Shown here: positions 14,095-19,549 of the stretch, piece by piece
Layout of the letters: each line of letters opens with the position of its first letter
How positions within the stretch are numbered: the stretch's first letter is position 1
DNA from: Clostridia bacterium
Lineage (GTDB): Bacteria > Bacillota > DULZ01
Length of the DNA: 19,549 bases
Reading direction: 5' to 3'
Assembly (NCBI GenBank): GCA_012520135.1
Contig: JAAYOX010000007.1
Coordinates: forward strand, 1 to 19,549
The notes under the pieces: generated by a model
The model's database searches: none
What the model was told of the DNA's origin: nothing
The model's input: the letters and a program-made list of their open reading frames with translations, nothing else
Position numbers and translations under genes: made by a program

Positions 14095-15093
14095 TTGAAA
14101 CAGTACAACGTAGCATTAGTAGGAACAGGAGCCGTGGGCTCCACTATACTGGAACTGTTGGAAGAAAGGAATTTCCCTGTCAAGTCATTGAAATTGTTGG
14201 CCACCAGCCGTTCGGCAGGCAAAAAGGTTACTTTTAAAGGGCAGGAGTATGAGATAGAGGAGACTACTCCCGAAGCATTTGACGGTGTGGAGATCGCCTT
14301 TTTCGCCGGTGGCGGAGCCAGCAAACTTTTCGCTAAAGAAGCAGTCGCCCGGGGTGCAGTGGTAATCGATAACAGCAGCGCTTTTCGGTTGGACCCTGAT
14401 GTTCCTTTAGTCGTACCGGAGGTTAATCCTGAGGATGTTAAAGGGCACAAGGGAATCATTGCTAATCCTAATTGCTCCACAATTCAAATGGTCGTAGCAT
14501 TGAAGCCTATTTATGATGTAGCAGGAATAAAAAGAGTGATTGTTTCCACTTACCAGGCTGTTTCGGGAGCAGGTCAGGAGGCTATGGATGAATTAATCCA
14601 GCAAAACAAGGATCTGGCAGAGGACAAAGAAGTGACCGCTAAGGTTTTTCCTTATCAAATTGCCTATAACTTGATACCTCACATTGATACGTTCATGGAT
14701 AACGGCTATACCAGGGAAGAGATGAAAATGGTTAACGAAACCAGAAAAATGTTCCACGATTATGAAATTGCCATTTCTGCCACTACGGTTAGGGTACCGG
14801 TAATTCGCAGTCATTCGGAAGCGATTACCATTGAAACTGAGCGAAAGTTGTCCGCTCAGGAAGCAAGAGAGATATTTCAAAAAGCTCCCGGTGTAGTCCT
14901 GGTGGATGATCCTAAAGAACTGAAATACCCTATGCCTTTATTTACTTCTCACAAAGATGAAGTATTTGTCGGTCGTGTTAGGGAGGATCTGGCTTTTGAA
15001 AATGGTCTCAGCTTTTTCGTAGTGGCAGATCAGTTGCGTAAAGGTGCTGCCACCAATGCTGTTCAGATTGCAGAGTTGTTATTGGATACTTAG
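14095..15093 (+). CDS. asd: Aspartate-semialdehyde dehydrogenase
   Basis: 332 residues. It converts aspartyl-4-phosphate to aspartate semialdehyde with NADPH, the branch point to lysine, DAP, dipicolinate, threonine and methionine. NADP-binding motif VALVGTGAVGSTILELL at the N-terminus, catalytic Cys127 in NPNCSTIQ, and catalytic His240 in RVPVIRSHSEA. The substrate-binding SGAGQEA loop is present. Start is TTG 14095, seven bases after AGGAGGT (14081-14087). It follows dpaB by 44 bases without terminator and precedes dapA by 23 bases. B. subtilis carries dapG (aspartokinase) between asd and dapA; here it is absent. Confidence 0.96.
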   Translation: MKQYNVALVGTGAVGSTILELLEERNFPVKSLKLLATSRSAGKKVTFKGQEYEIEETTPEAFDGVEIAFFAGGGASKLFAKEAVARGAVVIDNSSAFRLDPDVPLVVPEVNPEDVKGHKGIIANPNCSTIQMVVALKPIYDVAGIKRVIVSTYQAVSGAGQEAMDELIQQNKDLAEDKEVTAKVFPYQIAYNLIPHIDTFMDNGYTREEMKMVNETRKMFHDYEIAISATTVRVPVIRSHSEAITIETERKLSAQEAREIFQKAPGVVLVDDPKELKYPMPLFTSHKDEVFVGRVREDLAFENGLSFFVVADQLRKGAATNAVQIAELLLDT

Positions 15094-15116
15094 CTAGATG
15101 CAGAGGTGATAGACGG

Positions 15117-16001
15117 ATGTTAAGAGATTTTGGGCAGGTTTTGACCGCCATGGTAACTCCTTTTGATGCTTCCGGTAAAGTAGATCTGGGGGCTGCCAGG
15201 GAATTGGCACAAATGTTAATTAATTCGGGCAGTGACGGAATTGTTGTGGCCGGAACTACCGGTGAGGGTCCGGTCATCCAAGTTGAGGAAAAACTGCGCT
15301 TGTTTGAGGCGGTCAAAGAAGCAGTAGGGGACAATGGTTATGTATTGGCTAACACGGGCAACTACAATACGGCGGAAAGCATGGCTTTGTCCAGGGAAGC
15401 GGAATCTGTCGGCGTGGACGGTGTGATGTTGGTAGTTCCTTATTACAACAAACCCAGTCAAGAAGGTCTCTACCAACATTTTAAAACTGTAGCCCAAGCC
15501 ATCAAGCTACCTGTGTTATTGTATAATGTTCCGTCAAGAACCGTTCGTAATATGGAACCTGAGACGGTGAAGCGATTGGCGGCAATCGATAATATTGTTG
15601 CCATCAAAGAAGCCAGCGGAGATATGGATCAAGCTACCGAGCTTTGTAACATCTCCCCGGTCTTGAAAGTTTATAGCGGTGATGATTCTTTAACATTGCC
15701 GATGTTAGCTGTGGGGGGCCATGGAGTAGTCAGTGTTGCCGGTCACTTAGTAGGTAAACAGATTAAAGAGATGATTACTGCTTTTGTTAGCGGGGACATT
15801 GCTAAAGCCCGGGGAATCCATCAAGAATTATATCCTTTGGCAAAAGCTATGTTCCTAACTACTAATCCTGTCCCTGTGAAGACAGCGATGAAATTGCTGG
15901 GCTATCCTGTTGGGGAAGTGAAGCTGCCCTTGGTACCGTTGAATGAACAGGAATTAGCTACATTGAAAGCAGTATTAAAAGACTATGGCTTACTTAAGTA
16001 A
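15117..16001 (+). CDS. dapA: 4-hydroxy-tetrahydrodipicolinate synthase
   Basis: 294 residues, a TIM-barrel class I aldolase that condenses pyruvate with aspartate semialdehyde to HTPA, the substrate shared by DapB and dipicolinate synthase. Schiff-base lysine K164 (AIKEASGD), Y136 (YNVPSRT), and the T47-T48 GTTGEG motif are all in place, as is VVPYYNKPSQEGLYQHF. ATG follows GAGGTGAT (15103-15110). It is the last gene of the operon and has a strong terminator. Confidence 0.96.
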   Translation: MLRDFGQVLTAMVTPFDASGKVDLGAARELAQMLINSGSDGIVVAGTTGEGPVIQVEEKLRLFEAVKEAVGDNGYVLANTGNYNTAESMALSREAESVGVDGVMLVVPYYNKPSQEGLYQHFKTVAQAIKLPVLLYNVPSRTVRNMEPETVKRLAAIDNIVAIKEASGDMDQATELCNISPVLKVYSGDDSLTLPMLAVGGHGVVSVAGHLVGKQIKEMITAFVSGDIAKARGIHQELYPLAKAMFLTTNPVPVKTAMKLLGYPVGEVKLPLVPLNEQELATLKAVLKDYGLLK

Positions 16002-16030
16002 GAATAAAACCTGTTAAACTATGATTACGG

Positions 16031-16057
16031 ACCCGGCTGGTGTAGCCGGGTTTTTTT
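16031..16057 (+). terminator. Rho-independent terminator after dapA
   Basis: ACCCGGCT (16031-16038), loop GGTGT, AGCCGGGT (16044-16051), then a T run to 16057. It closes the dapB/dpaAB-asd-dapA unit. Confidence 0.92.
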
Positions 16058-16163
16058 GTGTTCGTTAATTGCCGTTGGATTGAATTTTCCCTAAGATCTG
16101 TGGCAACACTATACATTATAAAAATAAAGTCGTAATTTTAGCGAATGTAGCCCATGGTCAACC

Positions 16164-16192
16164 TTGAGAATGTTTACAAAATCTAGTATAAT
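16164..16192 (+). promoter_or_regulatory. Sigma-A promoter of the RNase J gene
   Basis: TTGAGA (16164-16169), 17-base spacer, perfect TATAAT (16187-16192). Transcription would start near 16199 and give a leader of about 200 bases. The stretch 16058-16163 before it shows no gene. Confidence 0.7.
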
Positions 16193-16240
16193 CCTATTAA
16201 GAGGTCTGGTGCGGAATTTACAATCCCTATAGCTGCCTTA

Positions 16241-16269
16241 AAAGCGCACGGGAAGCGCTTTGTTTTTTT
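16241..16269 (+). terminator. Early terminator (attenuator candidate) in the RNase J leader
   Basis: AAAGCGC (16241-16247), loop ACGGGAA, GCGCTTT (16255-16261), then GTTTTTTTG. It lies only about 45 bases after the promoter and about 130 bases before the gene. GTGCG (16209-16213) can pair with CGCAC (16245-16249) as an alternative structure that breaks the terminator stem. From 16270 to 16397 I see another possible pairing (GCCCAA with TTGGGC, about 16273-16311) and the ribosome binding site. Confidence 0.68.
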
Positions 16270-16397
16270 GTTGCCCAACATATGGAACGGAACCTGCAAG
16301 AAATTTTTTGGGCTTTCGTCTGATGGCAGAAGCTTAATTTTCTTATTGGTACGGCTGTTTATTATTTATTCTAAATCAATAATTTGGAGGTGCTTAA

Positions 16398-18065
16398 ATG
16401 GCGGAAACTGAGCAAAAGATTAGTATTATTCCCCTGGGAGGCCTGGGGGAAATTGGCAAGAATATGACAATTATCAGATATAATAATTCCATGATTATGA
16501 TCGATTGTGGGTTGAGTTTCCCGGAAGAAGAAATGTTGGGTATTGATATGGTGATTCCTGATATCACCTATTTGTTGGAAAACAAAAAGATGTTAAAAGG
16601 TATTGTGCTGACTCACGGACACGAAGATCACATCGGTGCGTTGCCTTACGTTTTGCGGGAACTGAATGTGCCGGTTTACGGTACAAGGCTTACCTTGGCA
16701 CTGCTTCAAGGTAAACTGAGGGAGTACAACCTGGTAGGCAGCGTTAAGTTAAACCAGATTAAGCCTAGGGATCAGATTCGGATTGGACCTTTTCATGTGG
16801 AAGCTATTAAGGTCAGCCACAGTATTCCGGATTCTATAGCTTTAGCCATCCATACTCCCATTGGAACGATTGTTCATACAGGCGATTTTAAGTTTGATCA
16901 AACACCGGTTGACGGTGAGGTGACTGATTTTGCAAAGTTTGCCCAACTGGGAGAAAAGGGAGTATTAGTTCTACTCAGTGACAGTACTAATGTGGAAATA
17001 CCGGGCTATACTTTGTCAGAAAAGAGCGTAGGCAGTTCCCTAACTGAAATTTTTCATCAATCCCAGGAACGGATAATAGTGGCTATCTTTGCTTCCAATG
17101 TGCACCGGCTACAGCAGATTATTACTGCAGCTCACCAATATGGGCGCAAGGTGGCTGTTGCAGGGCGAAGTATGATTAACGTAATCAATATTGCTTCAGA
17201 AAACGGTTACCTGGAGATTCCTAAAGGCACTTTGATTGATTTGGATGAGGTGGCCAGTCTTCCCAAAGAGAAGACAGTGATTATTACTACAGGCAGTCAG
17301 GGAGAACCTATGTCTGCTTTAACCAGAATGGCTATGTCTGATCATCGCCGGTTGGAAATCATGATGGGTGATACGGTAGTTATCTCTGCCACCCCTATTC
17401 CGGGCAATGAAAAAATGGTGGCCCGAACCGTAGATAACTTGTTTAAGCAAGGTGCCGACGTGATTCATGAGAAAGTTTCCGGTATCCACGTATCAGGCCA
17501 TGCCAGTCAGGAAGAACTGAAGATGATGATTAATTTGGTTAAACCTAAATACTTTATACCTGTTCACGGGGAGTACCGTATGTTAGTTAAACACGCACGG
17601 CTGGCCCGGGAATTGGGTATCCCGGAGGAAAACATTTTTATTGCCGAAAACGGTCATGTTATGGAGTTTACTCCTGATAAAGGCCAAATCGTAGGCAAGG
17701 TTACTGCCGGTCAGATTCTGGTGGATGGCTTGGGTGTAGGGGATGTGGGCAATATTGTATTGCGGGATCGCAAGCAGCTTTCTCAGGACGGTATTCTCAT
17801 AGTAGTTGTCACGCTAAGTAAAGATACCAGGACGGTAGTGGCCGGTCCCGATATCGTTTCCCGTGGTTTTGTTTATGTACGGGAGTCGGAAGAACTGCTG
17901 GAAGAGGCCAAAGAAAAGGTAAAGTGTGCTTTGGATAAATGTCAGGAGAGGAAGATTACCGAGTGGTCTGCCATCAAATCTCATCTCAGGGATACATTAG
18001 GCAAGTTCCTGTATGAGAAAACTAAAAGACGTCCCATGATCCTACCCATTATCATGGAAGTGTAA
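16398..18065 (+). CDS. rnjB: Ribonuclease J
   Basis: 555 residues, a metallo-beta-lactamase/beta-CASP nuclease with 5'-3' exo- and endonuclease activity in mRNA decay and rRNA maturation. The zinc motif is H73-G-H75-E-D77-H78 in LTHGHEDHIGA, preceded by IPLGGLGEIGKNM and MIDCGLSFPE. HTGDFKFDQTP and LLSDSTN follow. Beta-CASP motifs include FASNVHR, TTGSQGEPMSAL, HVSGHAS and PVHGEYRML. The C-terminal RNase J domain starts near 450 (DRKQLSQDGI). The position dapA-rnj-tepA corresponds to B. subtilis rnjB (ymfA). ATG follows GGAGGTG. A long leader with an early terminator suggests regulated expression. Confidence 0.95.
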   Translation: MAETEQKISIIPLGGLGEIGKNMTIIRYNNSMIMIDCGLSFPEEEMLGIDMVIPDITYLLENKKMLKGIVLTHGHEDHIGALPYVLRELNVPVYGTRLTLALLQGKLREYNLVGSVKLNQIKPRDQIRIGPFHVEAIKVSHSIPDSIALAIHTPIGTIVHTGDFKFDQTPVDGEVTDFAKFAQLGEKGVLVLLSDSTNVEIPGYTLSEKSVGSSLTEIFHQSQERIIVAIFASNVHRLQQIITAAHQYGRKVAVAGRSMINVINIASENGYLEIPKGTLIDLDEVASLPKEKTVIITTGSQGEPMSALTRMAMSDHRRLEIMMGDTVVISATPIPGNEKMVARTVDNLFKQGADVIHEKVSGIHVSGHASQEELKMMINLVKPKYFIPVHGEYRMLVKHARLARELGIPEENIFIAENGHVMEFTPDKGQIVGKVTAGQILVDGLGVGDVGNIVLRDRKQLSQDGILIVVVTLSKDTRTVVAGPDIVSRGFVYVRESEELLEEAKEKVKCALDKCQERKITEWSAIKSHLRDTLGKFLYEKTKRRPMILPIIMEV

Positions 18066-18066
18066 A

Positions 18067-18085
18067 AGACCCGGAAACGGGTCTT
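18067..18085 (+). repeat. Direct repeat, left copy of the split terminator stem
   Basis: AGACCCGGAAACGGGTCTT, a 7-bp hairpin with a GAAA loop two bases after the RNase J stop. It has no T-tract because AGCTTGATG of the repeat follows at once. The identical 19 bases recur at 18302-18320. Confidence 0.88.
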
Positions 18086-18301
18086 AGCTTGATGACAAAC
18101 TATATTTTCCCAATCGGTGTTAATCGCGGGCTTCAGAGGGGCCCGGTTTGGGGATGAGCTCAGTCGTCTCGGATGCCTCCGAAATCGCACCCTGCGGGCG
18201 CTCATGCCGTCGGCATTCTCCCTCAGGCTCCTTCGCTCTTTTGATTTTGGCCGCAATTCAGCCCTTCGATTAACACCGATTGCCCTTTTGTCAACAGTCT
18301 G
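18086..18301 (-). repeat. Dispersed MITE-like repeat, copy A (216 bp)
   Basis: Non-coding element lying exactly between two copies of a 19-bp terminator hairpin. Outer ends form an imperfect inverted repeat: AGCTTGATGACAAA from 18086 and AGACTGTTGACAAA read inward from 18300, 11 of 14 positions identical. An inner inverted repeat is perfect over 16 bp: CAATCGGTGTTAATCG (18111-18126) and its complement (18267-18282). The core is GC-rich with hairpins CGGGC/GCCCG (18127-18145), TCGGA/TCCGA, GCACCC/GGGCGC and ATGCC/GGCAT (around 18168-18216). It is related to copy B at 8397-8736. A 61-codon open frame inside (18117-18302) has no ribosome binding site and is not called. Confidence 0.82.
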
Positions 18302-18324
18302 AGACCCGGAAACGGGTCTTTTTG
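18302..18324 (+). terminator. Rho-independent terminator of the RNase J gene (right copy of the direct repeat)
   Basis: AGACCCG, loop GAAA, CGGGTCT followed by TTTTTG. This is the same 19-bp hairpin as at 18067-18085 but with its T-tract. From here to the tepA start (18392) I see only a ribosome binding site and no clear promoter. Confidence 0.85.
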
Positions 18325-18391
18325 TATCTATTTGATTAGGGTTGCAAATACTAGGATTGAAATCAGAAACTAAAGCTGGAGGAATGTTACT

Positions 18392-19153
18392 GTGGATAAG
18401 CAACGGGCAGATATGCCAGTGACTGAGGATTTGCAGGGCAAGTCAAATACTGCGGCGGAACCCATAAAAAACACCGCTAATCAGGCTTTGGAAAACCTTA
18501 AAGAAGTAGGTCAATTGGAATTACCCAAGCAGAAGTCGGCTATCCATACACTGACCATAGTAGGCCAAATCGAAGGTCATGTGGTTATGCCCCCTCAAAA
18601 TAAATCTACCAAGTATGAGCATTTGCTTCCCCAGTTAGTGGCTTTGGAGCAAGATCCTGACGTTAAAGGAGTACTGATCATTATCAATACAGTTGGTGGT
18701 GACGTGGAGGCAGGGCTCGCTATTGCGGAAATGATTGTCAGTCTGTCCAAACCGACTGTATCTATTGTACTGGGTGGAGGTCACAGTATTGGGGTTCCTA
18801 TTGCGGTGGCAGCAGATTATTCTTTTATTGCCGAAACCGCTACCATGACCATACACCCCATTCGGTTAACCGGACTGGTGATCGGGGTTCCCCAGACCTA
18901 TGAATATTTGGATAAAATGCAGGAGCGAGTAATCAATTTTGTAGCCAAACACTCCAAAATCAGCCAGGAGGAGTTCAAGAAGTTAATGCTGCAAACCGGT
19001 GAACTGGCCATGGATATAGGAACGGTAGTAGTCGGAAAACAAGCAGTAGAAGTAAATTTAATCGATGAAGTAGGCGGTTTATCCCAGGCATTGGCAAAAT
19101 TACAGGAGTTAATCAATATTAAAGAAGCACAGGGAAGTGGTCTAACATGCTAG
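18392..19153 (+). CDS. tepA: ClpP-class protease TepA
   Basis: 253 residues, cytoplasmic ClpP/crotonase-fold peptidase. TepA of B. subtilis has been called translocation-enhancing protein and lies at the same position between rnjB and ylzJ. After a variable ~60-residue N-terminus the ClpP-like core begins (GVLIIINTVGGDVEAGLAIAEM). The expected nucleophile is S132 in GGGHSIGVP, and the histidine is H155 in MTIHPIRLTG. The third triad position, an Asp in ClpP, seems to be Gly in MDIGTVVVGKQAVEVNLIDEVGG; this may be normal for the TepA branch. GTG start, seven bases after GGAGGAA (18378-18384). It overlaps ylzJ by seven bases. Confidence 0.92.
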   Translation: MDKQRADMPVTEDLQGKSNTAAEPIKNTANQALENLKEVGQLELPKQKSAIHTLTIVGQIEGHVVMPPQNKSTKYEHLLPQLVALEQDPDVKGVLIIINTVGGDVEAGLAIAEMIVSLSKPTVSIVLGGGHSIGVPIAVAADYSFIAETATMTIHPIRLTGLVIGVPQTYEYLDKMQERVINFVAKHSKISQEEFKKLMLQTGELAMDIGTVVVGKQAVEVNLIDEVGGLSQALAKLQELINIKEAQGSGLTC

Positions 19154-19362
19154 TATATTCAGTCATGCCACCCCAGTGGACATTGGAAGGGTTTGGAGAC
19201 GGTTACAAAAGAATTAAAGAAACTATTGACGGAGTTACTGTCGAGTTGGAACCGGCCGGTGAAAATGCTGTCCGTATTGCGAGGATAATCAGCACCGATC
19301 CGCAAGACTATCTCAATCCTAATTTGCAGCCGGGACGCCTGCTGTCTTACACAATCAAATAG
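19147..19362 (+). CDS. ylzJ: YlzJ-like protein
   Basis: 71 residues. The opening MLVYSVMPPQWTLEGF is typical of the YlzJ-like family, short proteins of unknown function encoded directly after tepA in spore-forming Firmicutes. The middle (VTVELEPAGENAVRIARIISTDPQDYLNP) is strand-rich and has no catalytic motif or membrane segment. The ATG lies inside the last codons of tepA, so translation is coupled. Confidence 0.88.
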   Translation: MLVYSVMPPQWTLEGFGDGYKRIKETIDGVTVELEPAGENAVRIARIISTDPQDYLNPNLQPGRLLSYTIK

Positions 19363-19376
19363 CATATATTTTTATT

Positions 19377-19407
19377 AACACCCACACTTTTAAAAAATGG
19401 GTGTTTT
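19377..19407 (+). terminator. Rho-independent terminator after ylzJ
   Basis: AACACCCA (19377-19384) and TGGGTGTT (19398-19405) around a 13-base A/T-rich loop, then TTTTC. The long loop makes it weaker than the others in the window. Confidence 0.7.
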
Positions 19408-19414
19408 CTTTCTC

Positions 19415-19443
19415 TTGGTAGGGTTGTCCTTTTATGCTATAAT
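19415..19443 (+). promoter_or_regulatory. Sigma-A promoter of the last gene
   Basis: TTGGTA (19415-19420), 17-base spacer, extended -10 TGC-TATAAT (19438-19443). It gives the downstream gene its own transcription start, separate from tepA-ylzJ. Confidence 0.7.
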
Positions 19444-19497
19444 AAGTTGGGTATTTTTCGGCATGAAAAAACACAAATAGCCAAGGAGAGATAATAA

Positions 19498-19549
19498 TTG
19501 TTGCAAATGATATTGACTCTTTTAGGCGGTTTAGCCTTGTTTTTGTTTG
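19498..19549 (+). CDS. Probable Na/Pi-cotransporter family protein, 5' end only
   Basis: Only 17 codons are inside the window. AAGGAGAG (19483-19490) precedes two adjacent TTG codons at 19498 and 19501. The peptide reads (M)LQMILTLLGGLALFLF, a membrane helix. The LLGGLALFLF string resembles the first helix of Na/Pi cotransporters (NptA/PF02690), which usually continues with GM. Synteny with B. subtilis would have predicted ftsK/spoIIIE here, but the separate promoter and this motif argue against it. Too short for a firm call. Confidence 0.5.
   Translation, partial: MLQMILTLLGGLALFLF

Noticed and set aside
18086..18301. Group IIC intron or CRISPR-like array as explanation for the repeat after the RNase J gene
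   Set aside because: Group IIC introns favour terminators, but no domain V-like hairpin or reverse transcriptase is visible, and the inverted ends and flanking duplication do not fit. There are no regularly spaced short repeats as in a CRISPR array.
18117..18302. 61-codon open frame inside repeat copy A
   Set aside because: It is made of the hairpin-rich repeat, has no ribosome binding site and has no counterpart in copy B.
19498..19549. Start of ftsK/spoIIIE, as expected from B. subtilis gene order
   Set aside because: The first residues LLGGLALFLF fit the Na/Pi-cotransporter family better, and the gene has its own promoter behind a terminator. Seventeen codons are not enough to exclude it fully.

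Overview
The window is one chromosomal segment of an endospore-forming, low-to-moderate GC Firmicute. Clostridia of the Desulfotomaculum/Peptococcaceae type are the best guess. The evidence is the gene order, the strong AAGGAGG-type ribosome binding sites, the frequent TTG and GTG starts, and several sporulation genes (dpaA, dpaB, ylxY, ymxH, tepA, ylzJ). All genes lie on the + strand. The order closely follows the Bacillus subtilis rbfA-truB-ribF-rpsO-pnpA-ylxY-mlpA-ymxH-spoVFAB-asd-dapA-rnjB-tepA-ylzJ region. Differences are inserted genes (nrnA, a small gene pair, a D-Ala-D-Ala carboxypeptidase, dut, a membrane protein, dapB), no dapG between asd and dapA, and a different gene after ylzJ. 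The species cannot be named from this sequence.

Region 1 (1-6402) is the translation and RNA-metabolism block. It holds the 3' end of rbfA, then nrnA and truB in stop/start overlaps, then ribF, an unrecognised pair of small genes (79 and 73 aa), rpsO with its own promoter, leader palindrome and terminator, and pnp with a terminator. Region 2 (6403-11281) is an envelope and sporulation block: a YlxY-like deacetylase with degenerate catalytic residues, a secreted D-Ala-D-Ala carboxypeptidase, an M16 zinc protease, dUTPase, a three-helix membrane protein and YmxH. Three sigma-E-like promoters (GCATATT/TAATATT plus CATAnnnn) stand before ylxY, the carboxypeptidase and the membrane protein-ymxH pair. 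Two of them begin right at the T-tract of the preceding terminator.

Region 3 (11282-16057) makes the lysine, diaminopimelate and dipicolinate precursors. A sigma-A promoter and a complete lysine riboswitch with terminator precede dapB. A sigma-K-like promoter lies between dapB and dpaA-dpaB-asd-dapA. This suggests that the sporulating mother cell can transcribe the dipicolinate branch without the lysine switch and without dapB, which competes for the same intermediate. Region 4 (16058-19549) holds the RNase J gene with a long leader containing an early terminator, then tepA and ylzJ, then the first codons of a probable Na/Pi-cotransporter family gene.

The least expected signal is a dispersed non-coding repeat, present twice in opposite orientations: at 18086-18301 after the RNase J gene and at 8397-8736 after the carboxypeptidase gene. 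It has inverted-repeat ends and abuts a rho-independent terminator hairpin at both loci. At the RNase J locus the terminator stem is present on both sides as an exact 19-bp direct repeat. At the carboxypeptidase locus the element appears to supply the gene's stop codon. It looks like a MITE-like element that inserts at transcription terminators.
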